DNA of 64,000 nucleotides from Fasciola hepatica (taxonomy: Eukaryota; Platyhelminthes; Trematoda; Plagiorchiida; Fasciolidae). The notes below the pieces were generated by a model. The model was not told the origin of the DNA. It made no database searches and was given only the letters and a program-made list of their open reading frames with translations. Where the stretch lies: contig CANUEZ040000107.1 of NCBI GenBank assembly GCA_948099385.1, forward strand, positions 3,472,001 through 3,536,000, given 5' to 3'. This document shows positions 36,163-46,960 of the stretch, in pieces. Position 1 is the first letter of the stretch. Every line of letters starts with the position of its first letter. Position numbers and translations under genes: made by a program.

Positions 36163-36850
36163 GGCCGGATGACGACAAATCACGGGAATGGTCAGGTCTG
36201 TGACGGGTTCAAGACTACGATGTATTTCAAGACGGTAAAAACGTGGGGTATGAGTTTGGCTCAACCCGGTAAGCAGGACTCGGTTGCTACGACGGACCGC
36301 GCTGTGACGTGTAATCCCTGGTGTGTCACCGGTCGCGATGACTTTAAAGTAGTAAATATAGGGGACAGAATAAGACAGAACAGTAGAAATCAGGACACCG
36401 AATCATAGAGCATTTGTGCATAGATACCACTGAAAAAACGATTCACGAAAGGAAAGGAACTTCACACATCCGACTCAAAGGAAAACGCAGTAACTGAAGA
36501 TGGGATAAAAAAAGTTGATCAATGTTCTTTCATGCAGACTGCCGGTTACTAGGTTCTCAATCCTTGCTTCAAATACATGTAAGTTCAATGTTTTTACAAG
36601 TTGGCGATAAATGACCCTGTCCGATGGAGTGTTATCGTAAAAGCACCACAATCATAGGATGCTAAATTACAAATATACCTATTGTACAATTATCTGATTG
36701 GCTTATCAACCTTACGCTTCTACTCTTTTTGCATTCCAAACGGCATTCTTCGGTTGCTTGTTCAATAAAGTCTAATTCCTAGATCTTTGATTATTCTTAT
36801 TCGGAAAGTTGCGACGTCGTTCTAGTTCACAACAATATATTCAACAAACA
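36163..36850. other. possible LTR remnant, no gene
   Basis: Contains 'ttcaataaagtctaattcct' (36763-36782), a polyadenylation-type signal as in an R region, shortly before the presumed gag start of the Gypsy remnant. This could be the decayed 5' LTR and leader, but no second LTR was found to define its ends. Confidence 0.25.
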
Positions 36851-37859
36851 AATGGACCGAACTCCCGAGCGTTTCAACAGCGATGGATTCATGCGGGCGG
36901 ATACGTTTACCCACTATGTGGACAGTGTCGAGTCATTCAATCCTAATAAACTCGGAACACTAGCTAATTGCCTTCCAATGTGTATGATTATGTACGAGGA
37001 TGGGCAACTCACGAATCAGCAACAGAAGTTCTAACGAAGCCGAATATTGAACCAAAGAACGAGATTGTCACTCACTATATATTAGCTACATGTAGGCAAC
37101 AAACAGGCGAAAATCTGGACCAATTCTTGTGAAAGCGGAAATCGCTGGCCACACTGCAAATTCAAATCGATAACGGCAGAAAAACATCAAGAAGATGGCA
37201 TCAGATATGCTTTCATCATTGAACTCCAGTCCCAGGTTATGCGATAGCGCCTCTCAAAAAACATTTTGCTCGATCGACAAACAGCGTTCAAGAAAGCGCA
37301 ATCACGAGATGGTTCAACGTCAGTCCTAATCGTACAAAACAGATGAGTACACGGCTTCTGCAATTAATTCATCGGACTGGGAACGAGCATTCAACGGATC
37401 GAATATTGCATCTTCTGCCGCTTTTTACGTTGGCACTTACAAGTAACTCTTCTGTGGATTCAGAAGACACACAACAACGCTGTCCTGCACGCGACGAAAG
37501 TTGAAAGAGATGTGGTAAGAGGATCATTACCAGAAGGTATATCGCTCTTGTAAGAACACTGCGTCTTTGGTACGCAACTACTTGTGATCAGTGACTCTCA
37601 CTGCTGTATCCGACAATTGCTCTCATGTAGTAGCCGATATTCTCATAAACAACGCTTTGCTGGAGGCTGTGACCAATACAAGAAACTCTGAAAGTTATAT
37701 CGCTGCGTCTGTTGTCAAGCAATTCGATTGGCAGATGATAAAATCTCGCAACTAAATTATTATGGTGAGCACACATCTGACGAGTTTTACTAATGGCCAG
37801 TGTCAGTACACAAACATTCTAACTCACAAGTCTGGTGTTCTTCTAGTGAAAATCACAAA

Positions 37860-38310
37860 CGACGAATGGTTATTGGTCATATCCACGCGACCAACCGATA
37901 TACCCACCTAGACGCTTATCCTGTGCCCGGAATTGATTGCGTCATCAACGACTTATCCCGCTACCAGGTATATAGCATACTGGATCTACGAAGTGCGTAA
38001 GACCAAATACCAATAAAAGCAAACGAGAAGTTCACCGTACACGAAGCATGCAGTAGCGTTACGATTCCGTCGCATACCTGATGGTGTGAAAAAACGGTGT
38101 AGCCTGTTTCCAACGAGTTGTCAAGATAACTTAAGATCATACCCTGACAACATAAACGTATGCGGGGTTATGGAGGATGAACATTACTTTAACCTGAGAA
38201 GATTGTATGAGAATGCTCGCAAGTATAACCTAGCTTTCAGTGAGAGCCAAAGCACTATTCGTTCTCGAGTAAAACGGTTATTAGTGTTTGAAGTTTTAGC
38301 CAGAACTGTT
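37860..38310 (+). pseudogene. Gypsy reverse transcriptase remnant
   Basis: HATNRYTHLDAYPVPGIDCV followed by LSRYQVYSILDLRSA is the N-terminal RT block of Ty3/Gypsy elements. Frame changes then lead to IRRIPDGV-like and NINVCGV segments (about 38075-38170, normally YLDN-I-V-) and ARKYNLAFSESQSTIRSR. The catalytic box cannot be read intact. Confidence 0.75.
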
Positions 38311-38479
38311 TGATGTGATCCTGACTAACTTCAAATATTACGTAACCTACCGTTACCTATCGACCCTAAGTCTAAGAAACGGAATGTGGGACTGTTTGCT
38401 TATTATTCTTCCTGGATCACACACTTCCCAGAAAAAACCAATCCGCTTGACAACAATCACTATTATTCTCCCCATCTAC

Positions 38480-38810
38480 CCATCTATAACTTGTTAGAAG
38501 AGATTAAGGAGATCGAAAGGTCTGTTAATGTAACCGTTCCTTTTGTTGTGGAGACAAATGCTTCTGACATTGTTATTGCGGCTAGTCTGACAGAAAGTGG
38601 ACGACCAGTTGCCTCCTTTACCTGATGTCTATAACTATAAAGCGAAATCATTCAGCGATTGAGAAGTCCATCCGATTGTTGAATCAGTCAGAAACTGTCG
38701 TCACTATCTTGCTAGGTCTAGAATTACTATTAGTACAAACCACAGATCAGCGTATTTATGTTCAGTCACTCACACAAGCAAAATAAAAAATATAAAATCC
38801 ACCGATGGCG
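38480..38810 (+). pseudogene. Gypsy RNase H remnant
   Basis: PFVVETNASDIVIAASLTES carries the first RNase H catalytic region (normally ETDASD, here ETNASD) and GRPVASFT follows. In another frame IVESVRNCRHYLARSRI and TNHRSAYLCSVTHTSKIK (normally TDQRS) continue the domain to about 38790. Confidence 0.7.
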
Positions 38811-38829
38811 TTTTTTATCTGATAAGTTC

Positions 38830-40143
38830 TTTCAGGGAAAGGTGTCAATCGGTGCTTGCGCTGATTTACAAGAAAGGTGATAGATCCTCTTGTGAAAACC
38901 ACGGAGGAATTAGCTTGATGAGTATCGCTTTCAAACTAATCACCGGTCTTATTCTCCACTGACTATCCAGCGCCCGCAAAATGTGTACGCGTGAGAACCA
39001 AGCCGGTTTCAGATCCAGTAGGGGTTGTATAGACCACATCTTTACTCTTTAACAAATGCTGTCTTTCTTGATCTGAAAGCGGCGTCCGATTCAGTCGACC
39101 GCACAGTTTTCTGATGTTGCACGTTATGGAACGATGTACCACATAAATTTATTTCTCTTTTCCAATGCTTGTATGCAAACAGCCGAAGCCGAGTTCGTAC
39201 TTGTGGCGATCTTTCACCCGAGTTCACCATGGAAAGTGGTATTCGTCGGGGTCACCCTCTTTCGCCCTTCCTCTTCCTAGTTCTCGAGATAGCCCTATCC
39301 TCGTATGGAAATAGTGGAATCGATCTCTGCCCAGAAACTAAACTGTCTGGCTTGGAATACACGGACGATATTGTTTTACTGAGTGGAGATCCACATTAGT
39401 TGCAAGCTTTCGTAGATAGCCTGAACAACAGCGCAGCAATGTTTGGGATGCGTTTTGTATCTTCAAAGTATAAAACGATGTTGCAGGACTGGATTGGCGC
39501 AACACCAAACCTTGTCTTGGCAGAAGCTCTGGCTGAAGTGAATAATTTTTGTTACATCTCACCAGGTGGACAGATGTGGGATGAAGTGTCATCGCTTTCA
39601 CAGGAGGTGCATTTGGCTTTTGCAAACATCCGTCATCTGTGGCGCCGGTGTGACATCCGACTGTCTGTCAAGAGTCGAGTGTACACTGCGGCGGTTAGGT
39701 CCGTACATCCATACGGCTGAGAAATATGGCCGATAAGGGTAGAAGAGAAGAACACCGTCGGTGTTTGAGCATCGACGTCTCCGTAGCATTGCCCGAATAT
39801 GGTGGGAATACCGTAACAGCAATTCTGAGGTTAAGCACAGCGGGCTGCGAAATAGAAGGTAGACTTTGGAACAAGTATTGAATCTGTACAGGTTAAGGTT
39901 GCTGGGATAGGTGTCACGCATGCCCATCGACAGACTTCCTTGGTGTACGCTGTTTTTCGAGGCAGGTAGTGGTTGGAAATTAAGTCCAGGTGGTCATCAT
40001 ATGACGACCAAAAAGTATGAAAACATTGAAAAGTGAACTTGGCCAAGTAGGACGTGTCAGACTTCCAGATTGGGGTCCACGCGACCCACCTACCAAATGG
40101 TTGGAGAATAAGTGATATGGCTAGGTGTCTCTACCCTAGTGGC
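38830..40143 (+). mobile_element. LINE I, RT part only
   Basis: It starts within the RT (LALIYKKGDRSSCENHGGIS) where the Gypsy remnant ends, and proceeds through TRENQAGFRSSRG, FLFLVLEIALSSYGNS, EYTDDIVLLSGDPH (catalytic DD kept), MFGMRFVSSKYK and the C-terminal region to the 3' UTR. It breaks off at about 40143, where the inverted tail of LINE H begins. Several frameshifts. Confidence 0.8.
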
Positions 40144-42060
40144 GTAGTTGCATTCAGTTCAGTTCAGCTCAGACAACTATATACCATGCACTGGGTGCGG
40201 TGGCTTTGGTTGCTATCTCCTAGCGGCAACCTCAAAAGGAAATTATGAAGGAGAAAAGAGTATGAAAGGAGTAAGAGGAGAACTACATTAATGGCATTAA
40301 GCCGATGAAGGAAGTTTGTGAATGCAAGAGCACCACTGATCGTGACATCTAGCCATGTCCCCCAACGTATCTAACCATTAAGTGTGAGGGTCTCTTGGAC
40401 CCCACCCAGGAAGTCTAACACGCCTTACATGGCCAACTCCACTAGTAAGGCTTTTCATGCCTTTCTTCCACGTCATGGACTGACCACCCTCATACATCTT
40501 CCAACCGGAACTCGCCTCACCAAAAATAGCACGCCGTGGGATCCTGTAAGGGGACATGTGTAACACATGTCCCTAAGATCTTAGGATGGTGAGCTTAAGT
40601 GTTTCATCTAATGATTTGATCATTGAACCTGAGACTTTCCGCCGAACCTCAGCATTGCTCACACGGTGTGCCCACTAGATTCGAGCAATACTACGAAGAC
40701 ATCGGTGTTCAAATACCGGCAATCTTCGTATGTCCTCCGCCCGCAGTGGCCATGTCTCCGAACCATACAGAAGCACGGGCCTCACTGCTGCAGCGTACAC
40801 TAGACCCTTGATTGGTAAACGGATGTCATGTCGACGCCACAGATGACTCAGGTTGGCAAAAACCAAACGAGCCTGCTCTAAACGCAAAGATACCTCATCC
40901 GATATCCGACCTACGGGTGAGATGCAGCTCACCAGATAACAGAACTTGTCTACCACGTTTATAGTCTCCCCAGACACTGAAAGGTTTGCCGTTGGACCAA
41001 CGCAGTCCTGAAACAGCATCTTGCACGTTGAAGGTGCAAAACGCACACCGAACACTGCTACGCAATCCGTCAAGCTGTCTAGAAAACTTTGCAACTTACC
41101 TGGACCTTCACTTAGAAGAACTATGTCGTCCGCATACCCAAGGTCTGATACCTTCCCACCCGGAAAAAATTCAAAGCCACTATCCTTACCTGACAAAAGT
41201 GTGGTCTCTAGGACTATTTCAATCACTGAGTTAAAGAGGAAAGGAGGGAGGGGGCAATCCTGACGTACATCGCCTTCTCGTGATGAACTTGGGTGAAAGA
41301 TCACCGTAAACCCGAACTCGGCTTCGGCTATTACCGTAAAGAGATTTTAAGATGGAAATGAATTTCTCTGGTACACCCTTCAATGAGAAGCAGCGCCAGA
41401 GAACAGTGCGGTCAACTGAGTCGAAGGCCACCTTAAGATCAAGAAAAACGGAGATAGTGGGCCTACGGAAAGTGTCTATGTTATAAAATTTGTTGGAGAG
41501 TGAAGATGTTACCAATACAACCTCGACCAGGTCTAAACCCAGCTTGATTCTCGCGCGAGCACTGTTCGCGAGCGTTAGATAAACAGTGAAGAATAAGACC
41601 AGCGAGCAGTTTGGATTCGATGTTAACCAGACTTATTCCCCTGTGGTTTTCACAGGAGGACGCGTCGCCCTTCTTATAAATCGGTACGACCACCGATTCA
41701 CATTAACTCTTTGGAACTTGTTCCTTCTTCCATATCAAACCGAGGAGTTTTGCCAACTCCAGTAAAAGTGCTGAGCCACCGTCTTGGAAAAAATAGGGAA
41801 GAAACCCATCCGGTACGGCAGCTTTATGTCGCTTAAGATAGCTCATCTCGAGAAGAAGCTCCGTTACTGACGAAGGACTCGTATCTACAACAAGAGATGT
41901 GCTCGTTGCGCTAGTGATCAAACCTGAGAAGGATAAAGCCCAATTAAACTGCCTCTCGAAATGCTCCCACTGGTAACACGCCCGATACTCGCAGCGGTTC
42001 ATTGTCAAATAGCGTCGGGAATAATCCTCTGTCCTATAACTCACATTTTCTCAAGCCTTG
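40144..42060 (-). mobile_element. LINE H, RT-containing copy with CTGAA-type tail
   Basis: On the minus strand the element runs from the linker/RT boundary (42060) through a well-preserved RT to a 3' UTR ending in 'ctgaactgaactgaa' (complement of 40146-40160). The family tail is therefore a short CTGAA tandem. It is 5'-truncated: no endonuclease is present. Confidence 0.85.
40570..42044 (-). pseudogene. LINE H reverse transcriptase
   Basis: Blocks in order on the minus strand: MSYLKRHKAAVPDGFLPYFF, MVVPIYKKGDASSCENHRGI, ENQAGFRPGRGCIGNIFTL, FLDLKVAFDSVDRTVLWRC, REGDVRQDCPLPPFLFNSV and GYADDIVLLSEG (intact catalytic Asp pair), then YLVSCISPVGRISDEVSL, KGLVYAAAVRPVLLYGSETW and HRCLRSIARI. Only a few frameshifts (near 41700, 41500 and 41300) and one C-terminal break separate it from a complete RT, making this the best preserved RT in the CTGAA-tailed family here. 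Confidence 0.85.
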
Positions 42061-42082
42061 TCAGCCTCTGAATCTCGGCCCT

Positions 42083-42795
42083 CTAACGTGCGTACTCTCT
42101 GCAGGTCGGTCAGCAGGCGTGCCTAGCCCTCACAATAGATTCTCTGAAGACTGATGTCTGCTGTGTAAGTGAAACGCGTGTCCATGATTCGAGTAGTGTG
42201 ATTCAACTAACTGCTCTCATCGAGGTATTTTCTACTCATTTCAGGAGACGAAGCAGTTCGAGCTGCAGATCAACGTGGTGTAGGATTAGTCTTGACTGAC
42301 AAGGGTGAGGCTGTCCTCTTAGACAGGACTCCGATTACCAATGATTCATGTGCTGTGAGAATCCAGGGGTCAGCCGGCGTTAGAAGGGATAGCTGTGTTA
42401 AGCACAGTTTGTTTGTGATCTCATCGTACACCCCAACGGACTGCAGCTCCGACACGCAACAAGAGTTCTACGATGAACTCACCACCCCCGTTTGCAGCAG
42501 TAGAGGTTCTGACATTGTAATGCTAGCAGATGATTTTAGTGCACAAGTTGTCAAACCTAGTGCGGGAGAAGCTTGTTTAGGTGGCCGTTGTGCTTTACCT
42601 GCTGAGCGTACAGATAACGGGGATAGGCTTCTCCAGTTTTGTGCGAACAATCAATTGCTCTTGTCTAGCATCAATTTCCGACACAGCTCGCGTCGCACAG
42701 CGACATGGCACTCTAACTCTACAGGTACTCTGAGTCAGATTGATCATTTCGCAGTTCTGTTCAGAACTGCAGATCTCACTGGTCCACTTACGTAG
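42083..42795 (+). pseudogene. LINE F endonuclease domain
   Basis: SNVRTLCRSVSRRA, then a damaged CCVSETRVHDSSSVIQL (Gln of QETR replaced by Ser) and, in the main frame (42292-42795), SSYTPTDCSSDTQQEFYDEL, VMLADDFSAQV (ADD in place of AGD), LLSSINFRHSSRRTATW and QIDHFAV. These are the APE-endonuclease landmarks. The first ~200 bp is in another frame and carries stops. Confidence 0.8.
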
Positions 42796-43453
42796 AGTCA
42801 GGCCATGCATCAATTTTAATGCGGTTATCTCTCCAGCCCCATGGTCATTGTCGCAAGCCACAAACCCGGTTAGCCGTGCAACGTATGTGTCATCCAGAAG
42901 TACGCACCCGTTATGAACAGAAGTTAGCAAATGAGCTAGGATCTACAACGAACAGTAATGTAGATGAGCATTGGGCACATATCAAACAGGCGATGCACGT
43001 GGCAGCAGGTTTCACCTGTGGTCTTAAATCCGATGTCCACCAAAGACATTGGATTTCGCCAGAGTCGTTAAGTATGATGAAGCAAAAGCATCACCTCTCG
43101 AACTGTAAGGAGATGAATAAGATACGAAGACATCTACAGAAGCAAGTTACGAAAAGCCTTAAGAAGGATTGCGAAAATTGGTGGGTCAAGGTAGCCAAAG
43201 AAATGGGAATAGCAGCTGCTTCAGACAACAGTCAAAGACTGTTCAAACTTATTCGTGACAACGGTGGATGGCGCACCCAGGTCAGTGAAATGATATGAGA
43301 TAGAAGTGGAGAGCCTGTTCATGGCAAAGAGCAAAGCTCGACCGTTGGGCCGAATACTTCAAGGAACAGTTTAGCTGGCCGCGCGTTGATGTAGTTTCTC
43401 CGACGTCAAAAACTGCGATTCCTTGAGGAGTATCACTTAAGCCTCCATCGGAA

Positions 43454-45040
43454 ATGGAAGTGGAGTCATTTATTCGATTACTAAAGCGAGGGAAAGCGGC
43501 CGGTTCCGACGGACCTACTCCAGTTCTTTTCAAACTGGGTGAAAATGCTCCGATACAATCACTTACAACCTTGATCCGCGACATTTGGAACGAGGAACGT
43601 ATTCCCTTAATATGGAGCAAGTCGTTGATTTTTCCCATCATCAATAAGGGATTACGCAATGACTGTAGTAACCATCGTGGGATTAGCTCAATTCCGATAG
43701 TCAGCAAAGCATTAGCCTTGATTCTGCTGCACCGTCTTACACCGGCTTGCGAGGGGAACACCCCCGAACAGCAGGCTGGATTCCGCCCAGGTCGAGGATA
43801 CATCGACCAGATTTTTACTCACCACCAATTACTTGAAATGCGTCACACACACACACACACACACACACATCGTCGATCGACAGTAATGATCTTCCTCGAC
43901 TTGAAAGGTGCTTTCGATCCCGTTGACCCAACAGTAATTTTCAGTGCAGTTCACCGGAAAGGCATGCCACAAACGTTCGTAAACCTACAGAGACCATCGC
44001 ACTCTGATACTTCTGGCCGCCTACGAGTTTACGGCGAACTATCCAGGTCGTTTGGAACAACCAATGGTGTTCGACAAGGATGTTCTACCCTCCATTTCTG
44101 TTCAGCTTGGTCATGGACGAGATAAGTGAGAATGCCTTGCGAAACCTTCAGGATGTGGGCGTTGAACTGGGTAGCCGTGAAAAGATGTGTGAACTGCATT
44201 GCGCGGACGACGTTGTCTGCTTGTTCAAATCCACGGAACATGCTCAACGTGCACTAGATAGATTCGCAAGAGCTGTAGCTCCATTCGGCATGCGTTTTGC
44301 ACCTCCAAAGTGTAAAGTGATGTTACAAGACTGGAAGTTAACGATTCCGAACTTGGTGCTCGATGGGGAGGTGCTGTCAGTTGTCGACCACTTCACCTAC
44401 TTCGGCAGCAGCGTGACGACGGATGGGAGCACAGTACTAGAGGTGAGCAGGCGGATGTCCAAGGCTCGAGCGGCGTACGCTGGACTAAATCACTTGTGGT
44501 GCCGACCTGATATTTTACTGAAATTGAAATATCGTGTTTACTGTACCGCGATGCGTTCACTTTCGCTGTATGGTTGTGAGACTTGGAGTTTGCATGCGGA
44601 AGACATTCGTCCTCTTGAGGTTTCCGACCACCGATGTGTACGTAGTATCGCTAAGATTGGGTGGAATAGCCGAGTAAGGGATGATGAGGTCAGAAAGAGA
44701 GTATTGGGTACTAATTCAGAGAACATTCTATCACAACGTATCCAGATTAGTTCTCTTCGTTGGCTGGGGCACGTGTTACGTATGCCACACACACGTCTAC
44801 CATATCCAGTCCTATTCTCCGTTCCTCTTCAGGAGTGGAAAAAACCACGTGGACGTCAACAGATGACGTGGCAGTGAGGAATGAGAAAATGTACAACGAA
44901 CTTAGGAAAAGTAGGTGCTTTACGTCTTCGTGGTTGGGGTCCAAAAGATCCGTCTATCAGTCGGCTGGAGACACTGAAGGATATGGCAGCGAAATGCGAA
45001 CAGTGGCGATCGTGTTGTCACTTCGTGTCGAATCAGAATG
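43454..45040 (+). pseudogene. LINE F reverse transcriptase
   Basis: GKAAGSDGPTPVLFKLGEN, NHRGISSIPIVSKALALILL, EQQAGFRPGRGYIDQIF, FLDLKGAFDPVD, GVRQGC and HCADDVVCLF (catalytic Asp pair present), then YFGSSVTTDGSTVLEVSRRM, RVYCTAMRSLSLYGCETWSL, SLRWLGHVLRMPHTRLPYPV and, in another frame, NEKMYNELRKSRCF. A (CA)n tract at 43846-43870 sits in frame just before the FLDLKGAFD motif. Confidence 0.85.
43846..43870 (+). repeat. (CA)n microsatellite inside the LINE F RT
   Basis: About 12 CA units translated as alternating His and Thr without breaking the frame. Related copies have no such tract at this position. Confidence 0.85.
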
Positions 45041-45135
45041 ACTGATCGATGTGCGTTTGTACAGTTAGACTGTGTATTCCGTGTGTTGGCTACTAGGGCA
45101 TTCTTTGCTTTTCCCACCTGTGTAGGTCCACTTTC

Positions 45136-46960
45136 TGTTTGATCTCTGTCCATCGCTGTTCTGGATCCTGGGCATTTGGGTGCATCGATAACCTGGTGGA
45201 TAATTCTGTTCGGAAAGCAGATCGTTGGTTATCGTCCAGTAGCAGCTGCAGGCGACGGTTCGCTTTGGCGTTGTCTCGGCCACCAACGAGGCACAAGCTG
45301 AAGCGCGCACGGACAACAGCGTGATCAGTGTCTACAGACGTGGACCAAAATGATCCGCGATCTTTAATTGATCCGCCTCAACGGTAACCGACAGCAATAA
45401 GGTCGATCTAAGTCCAACGCTGTGAAGATGCAGGAGGACGCCAGGTTAGTCGGTGTCGCTTTTTGTGCGAGAAATTAGTACTAGTTAGGAATAGTCTGTG
45501 GTAGGAACATAGTTGAATAAGTCGATCGCCGTTATTAGTTCGATCGACTGGAACACAATTTCGGCCTCCCATGTTTCTCTCCGTCTCGTCTAGACTGCCG
45601 ATTTGAGCACTGAAATCACCAGCAACAACCGTGATGTCCGTAGAGCGCATGCTACGAAGCAGTTGAGACAAATAGTTGTAGAAATCGTCTTTAGCCTCAG
45701 GAGAGCCACAGTCAGTTGGGGCATACACAGAAACGACAAAAATGCATCGGCGCTTCAGTCTAAAGCTGCTGACATGCACAGAACCATTCAACCGAACTGC
45801 ACACAGACGGCTGCTGACCAGGATCCAGTCGAGCAGTGCACGCTCAGCATACACGCTCAGAGCGATGCCAACGCCAGCCTGACCGCGAACACTAGACACC
45901 GAATCATCCGACACGCAAAGAGGGGAATGAGAAGCCGAGCTAGCATCAGGGGAGCGAAGTATTACCACTGAAGTTGGGTGTTGTATGCGTGTTTTCGGAG
46001 ATACAACACACGTCTATGTTAAGGGTTTCAAGAGTCCTAGGTAGGGTAGCCTGTTGCCCCATTTGGCAAAGTGTGCGGACGTTCAAAGCATCTAAGTGAA
46101 GAGGATGCTTAGGTCATAGAATGGATTCTCTTTCTTCCCCTGTCTTTAATTTGCTACCTTTTCCGAGAGCTGCAAGTTCGCATTCACGGCTCATTGTGGC
46201 TACTCGTACGCATTTAGAATTGGAACGTGAAGGATGAAGAGCAGAGAGATAAAGTATGCTTCCTGATTGACCGCTGGAGATTTCTGGACACATTATACTT
46301 CGCGGTTGCCCACACCGCAAAAGGAGTTTTTCTTTGGGAACCCTAACCGGAGCCTTTGACGCAAAAGTCTCATCCATAAGGCATTGGAGCGTCAACCCAG
46401 CACGGGAACGTGACCGAAGAACCCATGAAGGAGCTTCTTCTGGTCTGTCATGTGAGACCTGAGTACTGCATGCGTTTCGTCTTGTCTTCGCTGGTGCTTC
46501 GTTATCAATCCCCTTTTCGGATTCAGTCCTTAGCCACATACGTACAATGGAGCAAGCGGAACGTGGACGGGGAAGTATTCTTTGGGCTGGGAGCTGTCCA
46601 GCTTAGGCGGGCGATAGCTGCCCAATGAAGTGATCACTTCCTCTACCGTCGAGAGAAACCCCAGGTACTCCACTCCTACGTCCATCTAGTGGAGGTTTTT
46701 GACCGGTAAACTGTTTCTCTCCGTGTCCGTTCGCTCGAGTGTCCTCTTCAGGGGCATAGTGGTTAGAACCAGATGTTGCCCATCAACTGGTTCTGAGACT
46801 GGACTTCGTCTGGCCTCTACCCACAGACCTGTCAGGCATGATTACATCTCCGGCTTAGGGAAGCCGTCCTGCGCAGCTCTTTGGGTCATGGAGGCACGCA
46901 AGCCATCGCACCACGTCAAGGTGCGATTTCGTCGGACTCTTTCTATATCCTCTTGATTTC
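45136..46960 (-). mobile_element. LINE G, 5' half only (5' UTR, endonuclease, linker)
   Basis: On the minus strand, a 5' region of about 900 bp (46960-46050, matching LINE B 10090-10640) precedes an endonuclease frame at 45968-45408. The linker follows (NDLLSEQNYPPGYR-type segment). Sequence stops at about 45136, exactly where LINE F is cut. It has a 5' end but no RT or 3' end, the reverse of the usual 5' truncation. CTGAA-tailed family. Confidence 0.75.
45408..45968 (-). pseudogene. LINE G endonuclease domain
   Basis: A 186-codon open frame: GQAGVGIALSVYAERALLDW, LCAVRLNGSVHV, CIFVVSVYAPTDCGSPEAKD, ITVVAGDFSAQIGSLDE (AGD-type catalytic box), then LFLTSTNFSHKKRHRLTWRP and SQRWT. The N-terminal QET region lies upstream in another frame or is lost. 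The cleanest endonuclease frame of this family in the window. Confidence 0.8.

Larger units (their letters stand above)
36851..38815 (+). mobile_element. Ty3/Gypsy LTR retrotransposon remnant (CsRn1-like gag-pol)
   Basis: Domains are recognisable in order although the frame is broken throughout. A gag-like region (36851-37430) is followed by degenerate zinc knuckles near 37445-37550 (FCGFRRH in one frame, CPARDES and HYQKVYRSCKN in others). A retropepsin remnant (NTRNSESYIAASVVKQFDW, about 37675-37735) has the active-site Asp changed. RT (37860-38310) and RNase H (38480-38810) follow. Integrase and the 3' LTR are missing because LINE I starts at about 38830. A non-functional fossil. Confidence 0.75.
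42080..45135 (+). mobile_element. LINE F, endonuclease-linker-RT, 3' end lost
   Basis: The longest and best ordered LINE in the window: endonuclease 42083-42795, linker 42819-43298 and RT 43454-45040. The 3' UTR matches LINE E up to about 45135, where inverted LINE G sequence takes over and the (GAT)n tail is absent. Frame changes occur near 42290, 42800, 43300-43450, 44100 and 44800. It belongs to the GAT-tailed family. Confidence 0.85.
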
